A stretch of DNA of 64,000 nt from Engelhardtia mirabilis (GTDB taxonomy: Bacteria > Planctomycetota > UBA1135 > GCA-002686595): the NCBI RefSeq assembly GCF_007748095.1, contig NZ_CP036287.1:5828001-5892000 (forward strand), written 5' to 3'. The translations under genes were made by a program, and so were the position numbers. Of this stretch, positions 1-8,412 are shown piece after piece; the stretch's first letter is position 1; every line of letters starts with the position of its first letter. The notes below the pieces were generated by a model. That model saw nothing but the letters and a program-made list of their open reading frames with translations, did no database searches and was not told the origin of the DNA.

Positions 1-1006
1 GGCTCACCACGCCGCCGGGGGGCAGGGCCAGGACCATGCGCGCCTCGCGCTGAAGCCAGCCCGTGTTCTCGAAAGCCAGGGTCCATTCCCAGTAGACGGT
101 CGACGACGGGCCGTCCGCGCGCGCGTCCAGGCGCGAGTCGACTAGAGAGAGGTCGTCGAGCCGCGGCCCGACGCGCTCGCTGCCCTGGGCCGGGTCCCAG
201 TCGCGAAAGCCCGCCTCGGCCCAGGTCCTGGGCCGCGGTCGGCTGATCCAGCCCGAGGTCGGCCGGGGGTCGGCGTACCAGGGGCGCCCGGTCAGGCGGT
301 AGTAGCTCTCGCGCGCCGTGGCCTGGGTCCAATCGCGCGAACCTCGGCGGAACCATTGGCCCAGATCCACCGACGGCGCCTGGGTCTCGCACAGCCCCCG
401 CAGAACGGACGCGCTCCCCACGCGCCGCAGCAGCTCCATCCCCCGCTGCGCCTTCTCGGGATCCTTGTGGTGCGCCATGGCCATGGCGGCGGTGGTCGCG
501 TAGGTGGCCATGCCGAGGGCGACCGGCGCCCCTAGGCCCACCAGGACCCCGAGCACTCCCGCGAGGGGCGTCGGACTGCGACCGAGCTCCCGCGCTCGAG
601 CGAGGAAGCGACTGCGCGCGATCAACAGGGCCAGCACCGACAGCAGCGGAGCCAGGGGCAGGGCTCCGATCCCGAACAGGACCATCACTGCCGCGAACGG
701 CGCGATCGGCGCGTAGGCGAGGGCATAGAGGCTCGCGACGGTCAGGGCCAACCCCACCAGGACGCGGGCCGGGAACAGCATCGCGCCCGGGAGCCTGCCG
801 GCGACCAGCGCCAGGGCGCTCGTCATCGGCACGCTGAGGATCAACAGCGCGTGCCAGGGCGTCGGAATGGGATCCAGGTACTGCTCGGCGCTGGCCCCGG
901 TCCGTAGCTCCCAGATCAGCGCCGCGAGGGGCAGGACGATGCCGAACAGGCCCAGGCAGAAGGGCGCGAGACGGCGAGGACGGGAAGCGGTTTCAGGTTC
1001 ACTCAT
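1..1006 (-). CDS. Multi-pass membrane protein entering a VIT-like domain (C-terminus outside window)
   Basis: The frame is open from an ATG at 1006 to the window edge, giving about 335 residues without a stop. Residues 15-170 hold several hydrophobic stretches separated by short loops, consistent with about five membrane segments. After about residue 190 the chain is soluble. The last visible residues (EWTLAFENTG, then QREARMVLALPPGGVVS) resemble the opening strands of a vault/inter-alpha-trypsin (VIT) domain. Membrane proteins with a VIT domain of this kind are known from exosortase/PEP-CTERM genomes; that link is recall, not proof. The gene lies upstream of, and on the same strand as, nothing else visible; a stem-loop and the radical SAM gene lie behind its start. 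The membrane topology is well supported and the VIT call is moderate. Confidence 0.7.
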   Translation of the reverse strand, partial: MSEPETASRPRRLAPFCLGLFGIVLPLAALIWELRTGASAEQYLDPIPTPWHALLILSVPMTSALALVAGRLPGAMLFPARVLVGLALTVASLYALAYAPIAPFAAVMVLFGIGALPLAPLLSVLALLIARSRFLARARELGRSPTPLAGVLGVLVGLGAPVALGMATYATTAAMAMAHHKDPEKAQRGMELLRRVGSASVLRGLCETQAPSVDLGQWFRRGSRDWTQATARESYYRLTGRPWYADPRPTSGWISRPRPRTWAEAGFRDWDPAQGSERVGPRLDDLSLVDSRLDARADGPSSTVYWEWTLAFENTGWLQREARMVLALPPGGVVS

Positions 1007-1085
1007 CAATCGAGGAGGACGGCAGTTCGCGGGAGATCTCCCCAGTGAACCGCCTCGGCCCCTCACCGTGAGTAACAACCCCGCA

Positions 1086-1140
1086 TCTGAGCTGAGGCGG
1101 CGGTCTTGTGCCTGGCACCTGACGTCCGCCTCAGCTCAGA
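1086..1140 (-). terminator. Stem-loop at the 3' end of the radical SAM gene, conserved-loop type
   Basis: Two perfect 15-nt arms (TCTGAGCTGAGGCGG and its complement at 1126-1140) enclose a 25-nt loop containing TGTGCCTGGCACCTGACGT. The stop codon of the minus-strand radical SAM gene (1136-1138) sits inside the right arm. There is no clear T-tract. Nearly the same loop recurs at 36484-36508 beside the pyruvate kinase stop, so this is a repeated 3'-end structure, probably a terminator or mRNA-end stabiliser. Confidence 0.6.
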
Positions 1141-2644
1141 TCGCCGCGTCCTGGCCCGTGTCCAGTGTGTCGAGGAACTGGTTCTTCGAACCCTCGCCCT
1201 CGTGGGTGCCGCCGCCGCCCTTGCCGAAGATCTGGCCGATGTTCTTCAGGCCCAACCTGAAGTCGTCCATCATCCCGTAGCCCGACACGACGGCGTGCTG
1301 GTACCAGAGGAACGCCAAGAGGGTCCAGTCGAAGACCGGGTTGCGCGGGAACTTGATCAGGGCCTTCACCAGCGGGATGCCGAAGGGCAGGTAGACCGCG
1401 ATGTTGAAGAGCTTCTGCAGGTTGACGACTTCCTCGACGTCCTTGCGGCGCATCTGGCTGTCGTTCTGCAGCGAGGGGCCGATGTCCTTGCCGACTTCCA
1501 CGCGCTCCTTCTCGAAGTCTTCGCGGCCGAGCTCGGTGGACTTGAAGGGGCGGTAGATCAGCACCGTGCAGCCGTTGGGCTTGATCGCCTTGTTGGTGCG
1601 CACCGTGTTGAACATGTCCTCCAGCGTCTCCGCCGGCGAGCCCATGATGTTGTTGGTGCGGAAGGTGATCTTGTACTTCTTGAGCAGCTTCGGGATGCCG
1701 TAGACGACCTTGTCCGTGTAGCCCTTCTTGTAGACGCGCAGGCGCACGTCCTCGGAGCCGGACTCGAGGCCGAACTGGACCGAGGTGCAACCGGCGCGGC
1801 TCATGGCCTCGATGTCGTCCTCGTCCAGGAAGTTGATGTTCACGTTGCACGCGAACGGCAGGCCGACCTTCTCGGGCCACTTCTCGGCGAACTCCTGGAC
1901 CCAGCCGCGCTCCATGTTGAGCGCCGCGTCGCCGAAGTTGACCATGCGGAAGTTGGGGTAGCGGGCGAGGATGTCGTTCATCTCCTCGACCAGGTAGTCC
2001 ACCGACTTCACGCGGTTGAACTTCTCGCCGACCTTGCCGCTGATCCACTCCTTCTTCATGAGGCCGACGGAGCAGTAGGTGCAGCTGTTCTGGCAGCCGC
2101 GGCTCGCGTGGACCTGCATCACGCGCTTAGCGCGCAGGAAGGGGTACTTGTAGAAGATGTCGACGTCCGGGAACGGCAGGGAGTCCAGGTCCTGGATCAC
2201 CGGCCGGATCGGGTTGGTCCACGGCTCGCCGTCGCGCAGAAAGCCGACGTTGGGGATCAGCTCGATCGAGTTGTTGTTCTCCCAGGCGTTGACCAGGTCG
2301 AGCATGGCGTACTCGCCCTCGGCCTTGATCGTGGCGTCCACGTAGGCGCCGTCGCGCAGCACCTCGGCGTCGAAGGAGGGGTGCGGCCCGCCCATCACCA
2401 CCCGCAGGTGCGGGAACTGCTTGCGCCACGCGTTGACGTGGTGCTTGGCCCAGTTCTCCTGGCCCGTGGTGGCGTAGATGCCGATCACGTCGGGCTGCCA
2501 GGCCTCGACCACCTCGTGGAAGTGCGGCTCCTCGGCGGTGATGAAGCAGTCGGTCTGGTGGCCGTGTGCCTTGAGCACCGACGACAGCACCTTCACGCCT
2601 TCGAACTCGTGGCAGGTGGTGACGATGAATGCGATGCGCGCCAA
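1136..2644 (-). CDS. B12-binding-domain radical SAM protein
   Basis: 502 residues. Residues 1-140 form a cobalamin-binding-like Rossmann domain (MARIAFIVTT start, then WQPDVIGIYATTG and VMGGPHPSF). The radical SAM core follows with the cluster motif CQNSCTYC (CxxxCxxC) near residue 185 and the usual GLESGSEDV segment. The protein should bind a 4Fe-4S cluster and SAM; the substrate cannot be told. Family members act on tetrapyrroles, lipids and natural products. It is transcribed divergently from a second protein of the same architecture starting at 3060, with 415 bp between the starts, so the two may act in one pathway. No cobalamin riboswitch was recognised. The ATG start gives a natural N-terminal beta strand. 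Confidence 0.9.
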   Translation of the reverse strand: MARIAFIVTTCHEFEGVKVLSSVLKAHGHQTDCFITAEEPHFHEVVEAWQPDVIGIYATTGQENWAKHHVNAWRKQFPHLRVVMGGPHPSFDAEVLRDGAYVDATIKAEGEYAMLDLVNAWENNNSIELIPNVGFLRDGEPWTNPIRPVIQDLDSLPFPDVDIFYKYPFLRAKRVMQVHASRGCQNSCTYCSVGLMKKEWISGKVGEKFNRVKSVDYLVEEMNDILARYPNFRMVNFGDAALNMERGWVQEFAEKWPEKVGLPFACNVNINFLDEDDIEAMSRAGCTSVQFGLESGSEDVRLRVYKKGYTDKVVYGIPKLLKKYKITFRTNNIMGSPAETLEDMFNTVRTNKAIKPNGCTVLIYRPFKSTELGREDFEKERVEVGKDIGPSLQNDSQMRRKDVEEVVNLQKLFNIAVYLPFGIPLVKALIKFPRNPVFDWTLLAFLWYQHAVVSGYGMMDDFRLGLKNIGQIFGKGGGGTHEGEGSKNQFLDTLDTGQDAAI

Positions 2645-3059
2645 GGTTGGATCGTGGGTGAGGGTCGCGGGAGAGCGCAGGGGGCCTCGGCTGGCGAGGG
2701 CCCCTCGAGGGGAGGTCGGCGACGGGCCGAGGGGAGAAACTAGCCCGGATTGCCGCGCCTTGGTCGAATGCCCCGAAACGGGGTTCTGCGACCGGTTCGC
2801 GGCCGAGCTGAATCGGCCTCTGGGTGACAGGAAGACGTCCGCCGAGTCGCGTGGGTTCGCGTCGTCAGGCTGCGGTCATGCAGCGTGGGCGAGCACTGGC
2901 CTACTGGACCTGGCCTCAGTCTCCCCCTCACGGGAGATGCCGGCTTATGCTACCACCAGGCCCGTGTCCCTGCGGACGGTCGCCGGCGATCGCGACCGGC
3001 GGCAACCTATCCTCCGCCGAGAGGGCACTTTCGCCCGTCCCCGAGCGTCCCTCCCCCAG
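2645..3059. other. Divergent intergenic region between two radical SAM genes
   Basis: 415 bp without a convincing gene. The frame of the downstream plus-strand gene stays open through it, but the translation is low-complexity and lacks domain-like sequence, so it was not added to that gene. It should hold both divergent promoters; I could not identify confident -35/-10 pairs. Confidence 0.4.
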
Positions 3060-4526
3060 ATGTCCACGACGATCACGGCCGACCCGGCGAGCACCAGCCC
3101 CGCACGCACCGAGCGCTCCCAGCGCCCGCTCCGCACCGTTCTGGTCCAGACCTACCACCCCTACACCCAGTTCACCCACGTGCACCCGCTCGGGATCATG
3201 ATGATCGCGGCGAATGCCCGGGAGCGGGGGCACAAGGACGTGCACCTGGTGGACATGAAGGTCGAGGACTGGACCCCGGAGCGCGCCTGCCAGGAGCTGG
3301 AGCGGCTGAAGCCGGACGTGGTCGGCCTCTCGGCCATGACCTACGAGGCCGGCTGCATGCACGAGCTGGCCAAGCTCGTCCGCGCGCGCCTGCCCAAGGC
3401 CGTGATCGTTTGCGGCGGCCCCCACCCCTCGGTGGCGGCGGACGACGTGATGGAGGACGCCTCGGTCGACTTCGTGGTGCGCGGCGAGGGCGAGGAGACC
3501 TTCGCCGAGCTGCTCGACGGCGTGGCAGACGGCCGCACCGACTGGTCCGGCTGCGCCGGCATCCACTGGCGCGACGCCGAGGGCAAGGCCGTGGCCGAGC
3601 CCGATCGCCCGCCGCCGGCCGACCTGGACGCCATGCCCTTCCCGGCCTGGGACCTGGTCCAGCACCCCAAGTACCACAAGGTGCCCCGCGGCGGCGTGAT
3701 CTACGCCCACAAGGAGTTCGCGACGATGTTCTCGTCGCGCGCCTGCCCCTGGCGCTGCACCTACTGCCACAACTCCTACGGCAAGGCCTTCCGCGAGCGC
3801 TCGGCCGAGAACGTGCTCGAGGAGATGCGCCTTCTGGTCGAGGACTACGGCGTGCGCGAGTTCGTCTTCATGGACGACATCTTCAACTTCCGCCCCGAGC
3901 GGGCGAAGAAGATCGCGCGCGGCATCATCGACGCCAAGTGGAAGATCAAGCTGACCTTCCCCAACGGCTTCCGCGGCGACATCCTCGACGAGGAGCTGGT
4001 CGTGCTGCTGAAGGAGGCCGGGATGTACCGCTGCATGATCGCCGTGGAGTCGGCCGTGCCGCGCATCCAGAAGGTCATGAAGAAGAACCTGAAGATCGAC
4101 AAGGTCCGCAAGATCGTCGAGTTCACCGCGCGCCAGGGGGTCATGACCCACGGCGCCTTCATGCTCGGCTTCCCCACCGAGACCGAGGAGGAGATGGAGG
4201 CCACCATCGAGTGGGCGGCCTCCAGCGCCTTCCACACCGCGGCCTTCTTCCGCGTGATCCCCTTCAAGGGCACCGAGCTCTTCAACCAGATCCAGCACGC
4301 TGGCTTCGACCTGCCGACGGATTGGAGCAAGTACGAGCCCTACCAGAGCCAGATCAACCTCTCCGAAGTGGAAGAGGACGAGATCTACAAGCTCCGCAAG
4401 AAGGCCTACCGGCGCTTCTACTGGAACCCCAGGCGCCTGTTCTCGATCTTCAGGTTGATCCCGAACAAGACCAACATGCTGCCGTTCCTGACGCTGCTGT
4501 TCGCGCGTCGGGCCTACGCGCGCTGA
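3060..4526 (+). CDS. B12-binding-domain radical SAM protein
   Basis: 488 residues from the ATG at 3060. Upstream in-frame sequence is open but not protein-like, and this ATG is followed by a short polar tail and then RTVLVQTYHPYTQ, the first strand of the cobalamin-binding-like domain (residues about 25-165, with PDVVGLSAMTYE and VCGGPHPSV). The radical SAM motif is CPWRCTYC near residue 230, followed by FVFMDDIFNF and later AVESAV. It should be an iron-sulfur, SAM-dependent enzyme of unknown substrate. It is divergent to a similar protein (1136-2644). Its last 309 bp (4218-4526) are present again at 5256-5564 with about 97 percent identity, so the 3' end has been duplicated around an inserted cassette. 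Confidence 0.9.
   Translation: MSTTITADPASTSPARTERSQRPLRTVLVQTYHPYTQFTHVHPLGIMMIAANARERGHKDVHLVDMKVEDWTPERACQELERLKPDVVGLSAMTYEAGCMHELAKLVRARLPKAVIVCGGPHPSVAADDVMEDASVDFVVRGEGEETFAELLDGVADGRTDWSGCAGIHWRDAEGKAVAEPDRPPPADLDAMPFPAWDLVQHPKYHKVPRGGVIYAHKEFATMFSSRACPWRCTYCHNSYGKAFRERSAENVLEEMRLLVEDYGVREFVFMDDIFNFRPERAKKIARGIIDAKWKIKLTFPNGFRGDILDEELVVLLKEAGMYRCMIAVESAVPRIQKVMKKNLKIDKVRKIVEFTARQGVMTHGAFMLGFPTETEEEMEATIEWAASSAFHTAAFFRVIPFKGTELFNQIQHAGFDLPTDWSKYEPYQSQINLSEVEEDEIYKLRKKAYRRFYWNPRRLFSIFRLIPNKTNMLPFLTLLFARRAYAR
4218..4526 (+). repeat. Direct repeat, copy A (3' end of radical SAM gene)
   Basis: This 309-bp block matches 5256-5564 with about 10 mismatches by eye. Both copies end exactly at the stop codon, and similarity stops immediately beyond it. 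The copies bracket a 729-bp segment (4527-5255) carrying one minus-strand lipoprotein gene. Confidence 0.9.
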
Positions 4527-4596
4527 GTTGATAGACCGCTTCCTCCGACGACAGCCGAGGAATAGGCCCTCCGCCGCAGGGCACAGGGCGCCCCTG

Positions 4597-5172
4597 CTAC
4601 CGAAGCAGGCCCAAGTCCTCGACCTTCGCCTCGAAGCCCTCTAGGTACTCCGGTGCCAACCGGAACGTCCATTCTCCGACTTCGCACCGAACTTGCAGGA
4701 CAAGGCCGTCGTTTCGAAGCCGATCGAGTTGCCCTTCGTCCACGGCAAACCGAATCCACTGCTCGTCATTCCACGGCCCGGACGAAGGCAGCTCCTCTGA
4801 CTCATCGAAGAGCTGGATCTCAACCCCGCTCTCCGAGTAACTCGCGGCCTGCAACTCGACTTCAGCACGGTTGTCGGGATCCACGGAGGCAAATAGGCGC
4901 AGTGCCATGCCGCCGTAGCTCCAAGCTGGAGCCTTCACGCCCAGATAGGTTCGGTAGTCGTTCTCGTCCGTGTTTGGGATCCCCGTGGACTTGCGCTCCA
5001 CAAGCGTCGCATCGCGCCAGATGTTGATACCGACTCGCTCGGGGACCGCATCCAATTCTTGAAGACGGTGGGCATTGACTTGCCCTTGAATGAAATTGCC
5101 GGCAACGCACGACGAGAGCAGGGCAAGGCTCGCCATGCAACAAAGGCTTCTCCACTGGGTTGGATTTTCCAT
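4597..5172 (-). CDS. Small lipoprotein of unknown function
   Basis: 191 residues. The N-terminus carries a signal with a lipobox-like LLSSC near residue 22, so the mature protein is probably lipid-anchored. The rest is acidic, soluble and beta-rich in appearance; no domain was recognised. Its codon use looks less GC-biased than the flanking radical SAM gene. It is the only gene in the segment between the two direct repeats, antisense to them, which suggests it arrived as a cassette. Confidence 0.65.
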   Translation of the reverse strand: MENPTQWRSLCCMASLALLSSCVAGNFIQGQVNAHRLQELDAVPERVGINIWRDATLVERKSTGIPNTDENDYRTYLGVKAPAWSYGGMALRLFASVDPDNRAEVELQAASYSESGVEIQLFDESEELPSSGPWNDEQWIRFAVDEGQLDRLRNDGLVLQVRCEVGEWTFRLAPEYLEGFEAKVEDLGLLR

Positions 5173-5255
5173 CGCGGTCCGATCGTAACGCCTGCCGCAT
5201 CAGACGCCCTCTACCATCTGGCTGAGGTCGCACGAGCGTCGGCCACGGCGAGGTA

Positions 5256-5564
5256 GCCTCCAGCGCCTTCCACACCGCGGCCTTCTTCCGCGTGATCCCC
5301 TTCAAGGGCACCGAGCTCTTCAACCAGATCCAACACGCCGGCTTCGACCTGCCGACGGACTGGAGCAAGTACGAGCCCTACCAGAGCCAGATCAACCTCT
5401 CCGAAGTGGAAGAGGACGAGATCTACAAGCTCCGCAAGAAGGCCTACCGGCGCTTCTACTGCAACCCGCGGCGGCTGATCTCGATCTTCAGGTTGATCCC
5501 GAACAAGACCAACATGCTGCCGTTCCTAACGCTGCTGTTCGCGCGTCGGGCTTACGCGCGCTGA
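5256..5564 (+). pseudogene. Duplicated 3' fragment of the radical SAM gene
   Basis: It encodes the final 102 codons of the radical SAM protein in the same frame, ending at the same stop. There is no start, cluster motif or SAM domain, so it cannot be functional alone. Differences from the parent are mostly silent, with two replacements visible (W to C in FYWNP, F to I in the next line). A strong GC hairpin follows at 5623, which suggests this copy, not the full-length one, sits in front of the original terminator. Confidence 0.9.
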
Positions 5565-5622
5565 AGGGCTGGGGGGCCAAACGGGCGGGAGGACCCGAGG
5601 GTCGCCTGCCGCGCGCAGATCG

Positions 5623-5659
5623 AGAGGGACCCCGGGGGCAGCCGCCCCGGGGTCCCTCT
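5623..5659. terminator. GC-rich hairpin after the radical SAM remnant
   Basis: AGAGGGACCCCGGGG and its complement (5645-5659) form a 15-bp stem with a short loop. It lies 59 bp after the stop of the duplicated fragment and before the start of the next gene at 5803. There is no T-tract. Confidence 0.55.
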
Positions 5660-5802
5660 GCCGTTGGGCGCGCCGGTTCGAGGCCCGAGGGCGTCGATTT
5701 CCTCGGGTTTCTCGATCAGGCGCGCCGCCCCGCGCGTGTATCCGGGCACGCCGCGACTCGGCGCCGCCCCGTCCACCGCCACCACCCGACCCCGTTCGAA
5801 AC

Positions 5803-8241
5803 ATGCCCCTCACCCCGCGCACCCTGGCCCTCGTCGGGCTGATGCTCCTCGGATCGATATTCACTGGCACCGCCCGGGCCCAAGGCCTGGTCAACGGGGG
5901 CTCGGTGGCCGGCTCGATCGACTTCGCCGGGGACCAGGACTCCTGGACCTTCTCCGCCGCCGCCGGTCAGGGCTTCCAGGTCCGGGTGACGGACCTGGCC
6001 GTGTCGGCGCTGAGGCCGCGCGTGGCCCTCTACGCGCCCGGGGGGGCCCTGGTCACCACGGTCTCCGGCTCGACTGTCGCGGCCCTGAGCCTGATCGCCG
6101 GCTCCACCGGGACCTACACGATCGTGATCGACGACTCGTCGCAGGGGTCCGACCAAACTGGACCCTACGCGGTGCACTTCACGCGGGCCCCGGGAGCGAA
6201 TGAGCTGGGCAGCCTGCCGAACGGCGGGTCCTTGGCCAGCTCGATCGAGTTGGGCGACCTGGACTCGTTCACCTTCTCGATCGTGGCGGGCCAGAGCTTC
6301 CAGCTGCGGGTGGCCGACACCGGCTTCGGCGCCTTCACGCCGCGGATCGACATCTACGACCCCATCGGCGCCTACTTCACCGGCGCCTCGGGCAGCACGG
6401 TGGCGGCGATCAGCGGGGCGGCGCCGGCCACGGGGACCTACACGGTCGTCCTCTCGGACGTGAGCCAGGGCAACGACGCCGCCGGGGACTACGAGGTGCA
6501 CTTCGTCCGCACGCCCGGGGCCAATGAAGGTGGAACCCTCCCCAACGCCGGGATGCTCTCCGGCAACATCAGCCTGGGCGACCTCGACTCGTACACCTTC
6601 GAGGCCGTCGCCGGACAGAACTTCAAGTTGCGCGTCGCCGATACGGCCTTCGGTGCCTTCACCCCCAGGATCGACATCTACGATTCGATCGGTGCCCACA
6701 TCCTGGGGGCCTCAGGCTCCACCGTCGCGGTCGTGAACGCCGTGGCGCCCTCGACCGGGACCTTCACGGCGGTGATTACCGACGTGAGCCAGGGCAACGA
6801 CGCTGCCGGCCCCTACGACCTGCACTTTATCCGCCTGTCGGAGGCCGACGAGCACGGCCCGCTGGTCAACGGCGGCGCCCTCGCCGAGTCGATCGAGATC
6901 GGTGACCTCGACTCCTACACCTTCGCGATCACCGCCGGGCAGAGCTTCGAGCTGCGCGTCGCGGACCTGGATCTGGGCGGCTTCACGCCCAGGATCGACG
7001 TCTTCGACCCCGTGGGGGCCTACTTCATGGGTGCCTCGGGCTCGTCCGTGGCGGTGGTTGGCGGGGTGGCGACGTCGACCGGAACCTACACCGTGGTGCT
7101 GTCGGACGTCAGCCTCGGCAACGATGCGACCGGGGCCTACGAGGTTCACTTCGCCCGCGTGCCGGGTGCGAACGAGGGCGGCTCGCTGCCGAACGGGGGC
7201 CTCGTCCCCGGGATCCTGAGCCTGGGCGACCTGGACTCGTTCACCTTCGACGTCAACGCGGGGCAGAGCTACCAACTGCGCGCGGTGGATACGGCGATCG
7301 GTGGCCTCAGTCCGCGGATCAACGTCTACGACCCGGTCGGGGCCTACGTCGGCGGAGCCTCGGGCTCGACCGTCGCGGCGGTCAGCGCCGTCGCCACGTC
7401 GACCGGAACCTACACCGTCGTGCTCTCCGACGTCAGCCTGGGGAGCGACGCGGCGGGGACCTATGCGCTGCACTTCGTGCGCGTGCCCGGCGCCAACGAG
7501 GGCGGCCTGCTGCTCGACGGCGTCTCCAAGTCGGAGACGATCAGCCTGGGTGACCTGGACTCCTACACATTCGCGGCGACGGCGACCGAGATGGCCCAGA
7601 TCGTGGTCACCGACCTGGCCGCCGGGGGACTCAGCCCGCGCGTCGACCTGTACGGCCCTATCGGCGAGTACATCACGGGGGCGTCGGGCTCGACCCAGGC
7701 GGTGCTCTCCTACACGATCGTGACCGGCGGCGTGCACACGGTCGTGGTGTCGGACGTCAGCCTCGGCAACGACGCCGGAGGCGACTACACGATCGTGCTC
7801 TCCGGGTCGGGCGCCGCGCCCGGCTCCACGAGCAACACGATCCTGCCGCCCGCGCTGCCGACCGACCCGATCCTGGCGGACAACGGCGGCGGCCAGGGCT
7901 TCGGCCCGCTCGTGGGCGACCCGTCGCAGCCGTTCAACTTCGCCCTCGACTGCAGCGGGGCGAGCCAGCCCTCGATCTACCTGATGGAGTGCCGCACCGG
8001 CTCCCTGGCGACGCCGCTGCCGAGCCCCTTCGGCCTGCTGTACCTCGATGGTGCGACGATTCTCTCCGCGAGCGGCCTGCACGCCCAAGGCATCGTCGAG
8101 TGGTTCCCGGCCCCGGTGGGCCTGGCCCTGCCGAATGACGCGGCCCTGATCGGCCTGAGCTACACCGCCCAGGGATTCGTCGGCGGCTACGGCGCCTCCG
8201 GGCGCCTGAGCAACGCGATCGTGCAGACGATCGGCGGCTGA
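5803..8241 (+). CDS. Secreted protein with six PPC-like repeats
   Basis: 812 residues. A signal peptide (residues 1-27, ending TARAQ) is followed by six tandem repeats of about 108 residues. Each repeat opens with an LxNGG..xGsI pattern, then GDxDSxTF, a LRVADxxxG strand, xYDPxGAY and a closing TGTYTVVLSDVSxG. This is the layout of bacterial pre-peptidase C-terminal (PPC) beta-sandwich domains, usually found on secreted enzymes; no catalytic domain is present. The last 140 residues are a separate module ending GYGASGRLSNAIVQTIGG. The next gene is a same-length paralogue in the same order. The role is probably structural or binding at the cell surface. Confidence 0.8.
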   Translation: MPLTPRTLALVGLMLLGSIFTGTARAQGLVNGGSVAGSIDFAGDQDSWTFSAAAGQGFQVRVTDLAVSALRPRVALYAPGGALVTTVSGSTVAALSLIAGSTGTYTIVIDDSSQGSDQTGPYAVHFTRAPGANELGSLPNGGSLASSIELGDLDSFTFSIVAGQSFQLRVADTGFGAFTPRIDIYDPIGAYFTGASGSTVAAISGAAPATGTYTVVLSDVSQGNDAAGDYEVHFVRTPGANEGGTLPNAGMLSGNISLGDLDSYTFEAVAGQNFKLRVADTAFGAFTPRIDIYDSIGAHILGASGSTVAVVNAVAPSTGTFTAVITDVSQGNDAAGPYDLHFIRLSEADEHGPLVNGGALAESIEIGDLDSYTFAITAGQSFELRVADLDLGGFTPRIDVFDPVGAYFMGASGSSVAVVGGVATSTGTYTVVLSDVSLGNDATGAYEVHFARVPGANEGGSLPNGGLVPGILSLGDLDSFTFDVNAGQSYQLRAVDTAIGGLSPRINVYDPVGAYVGGASGSTVAAVSAVATSTGTYTVVLSDVSLGSDAAGTYALHFVRVPGANEGGLLLDGVSKSETISLGDLDSYTFAATATEMAQIVVTDLAAGGLSPRVDLYGPIGEYITGASGSTQAVLSYTIVTGGVHTVVVSDVSLGNDAGGDYTIVLSGSGAAPGSTSNTILPPALPTDPILADNGGGQGFGPLVGDPSQPFNFALDCSGASQPSIYLMECRTGSLATPLPSPFGLLYLDGATILSASGLHAQGIVEWFPAPVGLALPNDAALIGLSYTAQGFVGGYGASGRLSNAIVQTIGG

Positions 8242-8412
8242 GTGAGCGCCCGGGGCACCGCGCCCCGCCGCCACGCGCCGACTTTCTCGGGGATTCGCGG
8301 GGTGCGCGGCCCGCCGCTTCCGCTTGACACCTCGCTCCCCCCTGGCCCGCCCCCCCCTGGCCCGCCCCCCGAAGGGCCAGTTCCTCCAATCGTCCAACTC
8401 CACGACCCGACC

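Noticed and set aside
1106..2743. 545-codon open frame on the plus strand antisense to the radical SAM gene
   Set aside because: Its translation is Val/Asp/Leu/Gln-biased low-complexity sequence without domains; such antisense frames are expected at this GC content.
3002..3015. GCAACCTATCCTCC, also found at 49322, considered as a shared promoter -10
   Set aside because: At the second site it lies immediately before the start codon, so it cannot act as the same promoter, and no -35 is evident.
2478..3059. In-frame upstream extension of the second radical SAM gene
   Set aside because: Open but low-complexity, overlaps the divergent gene's start, and the family N-terminus begins just after 3060.
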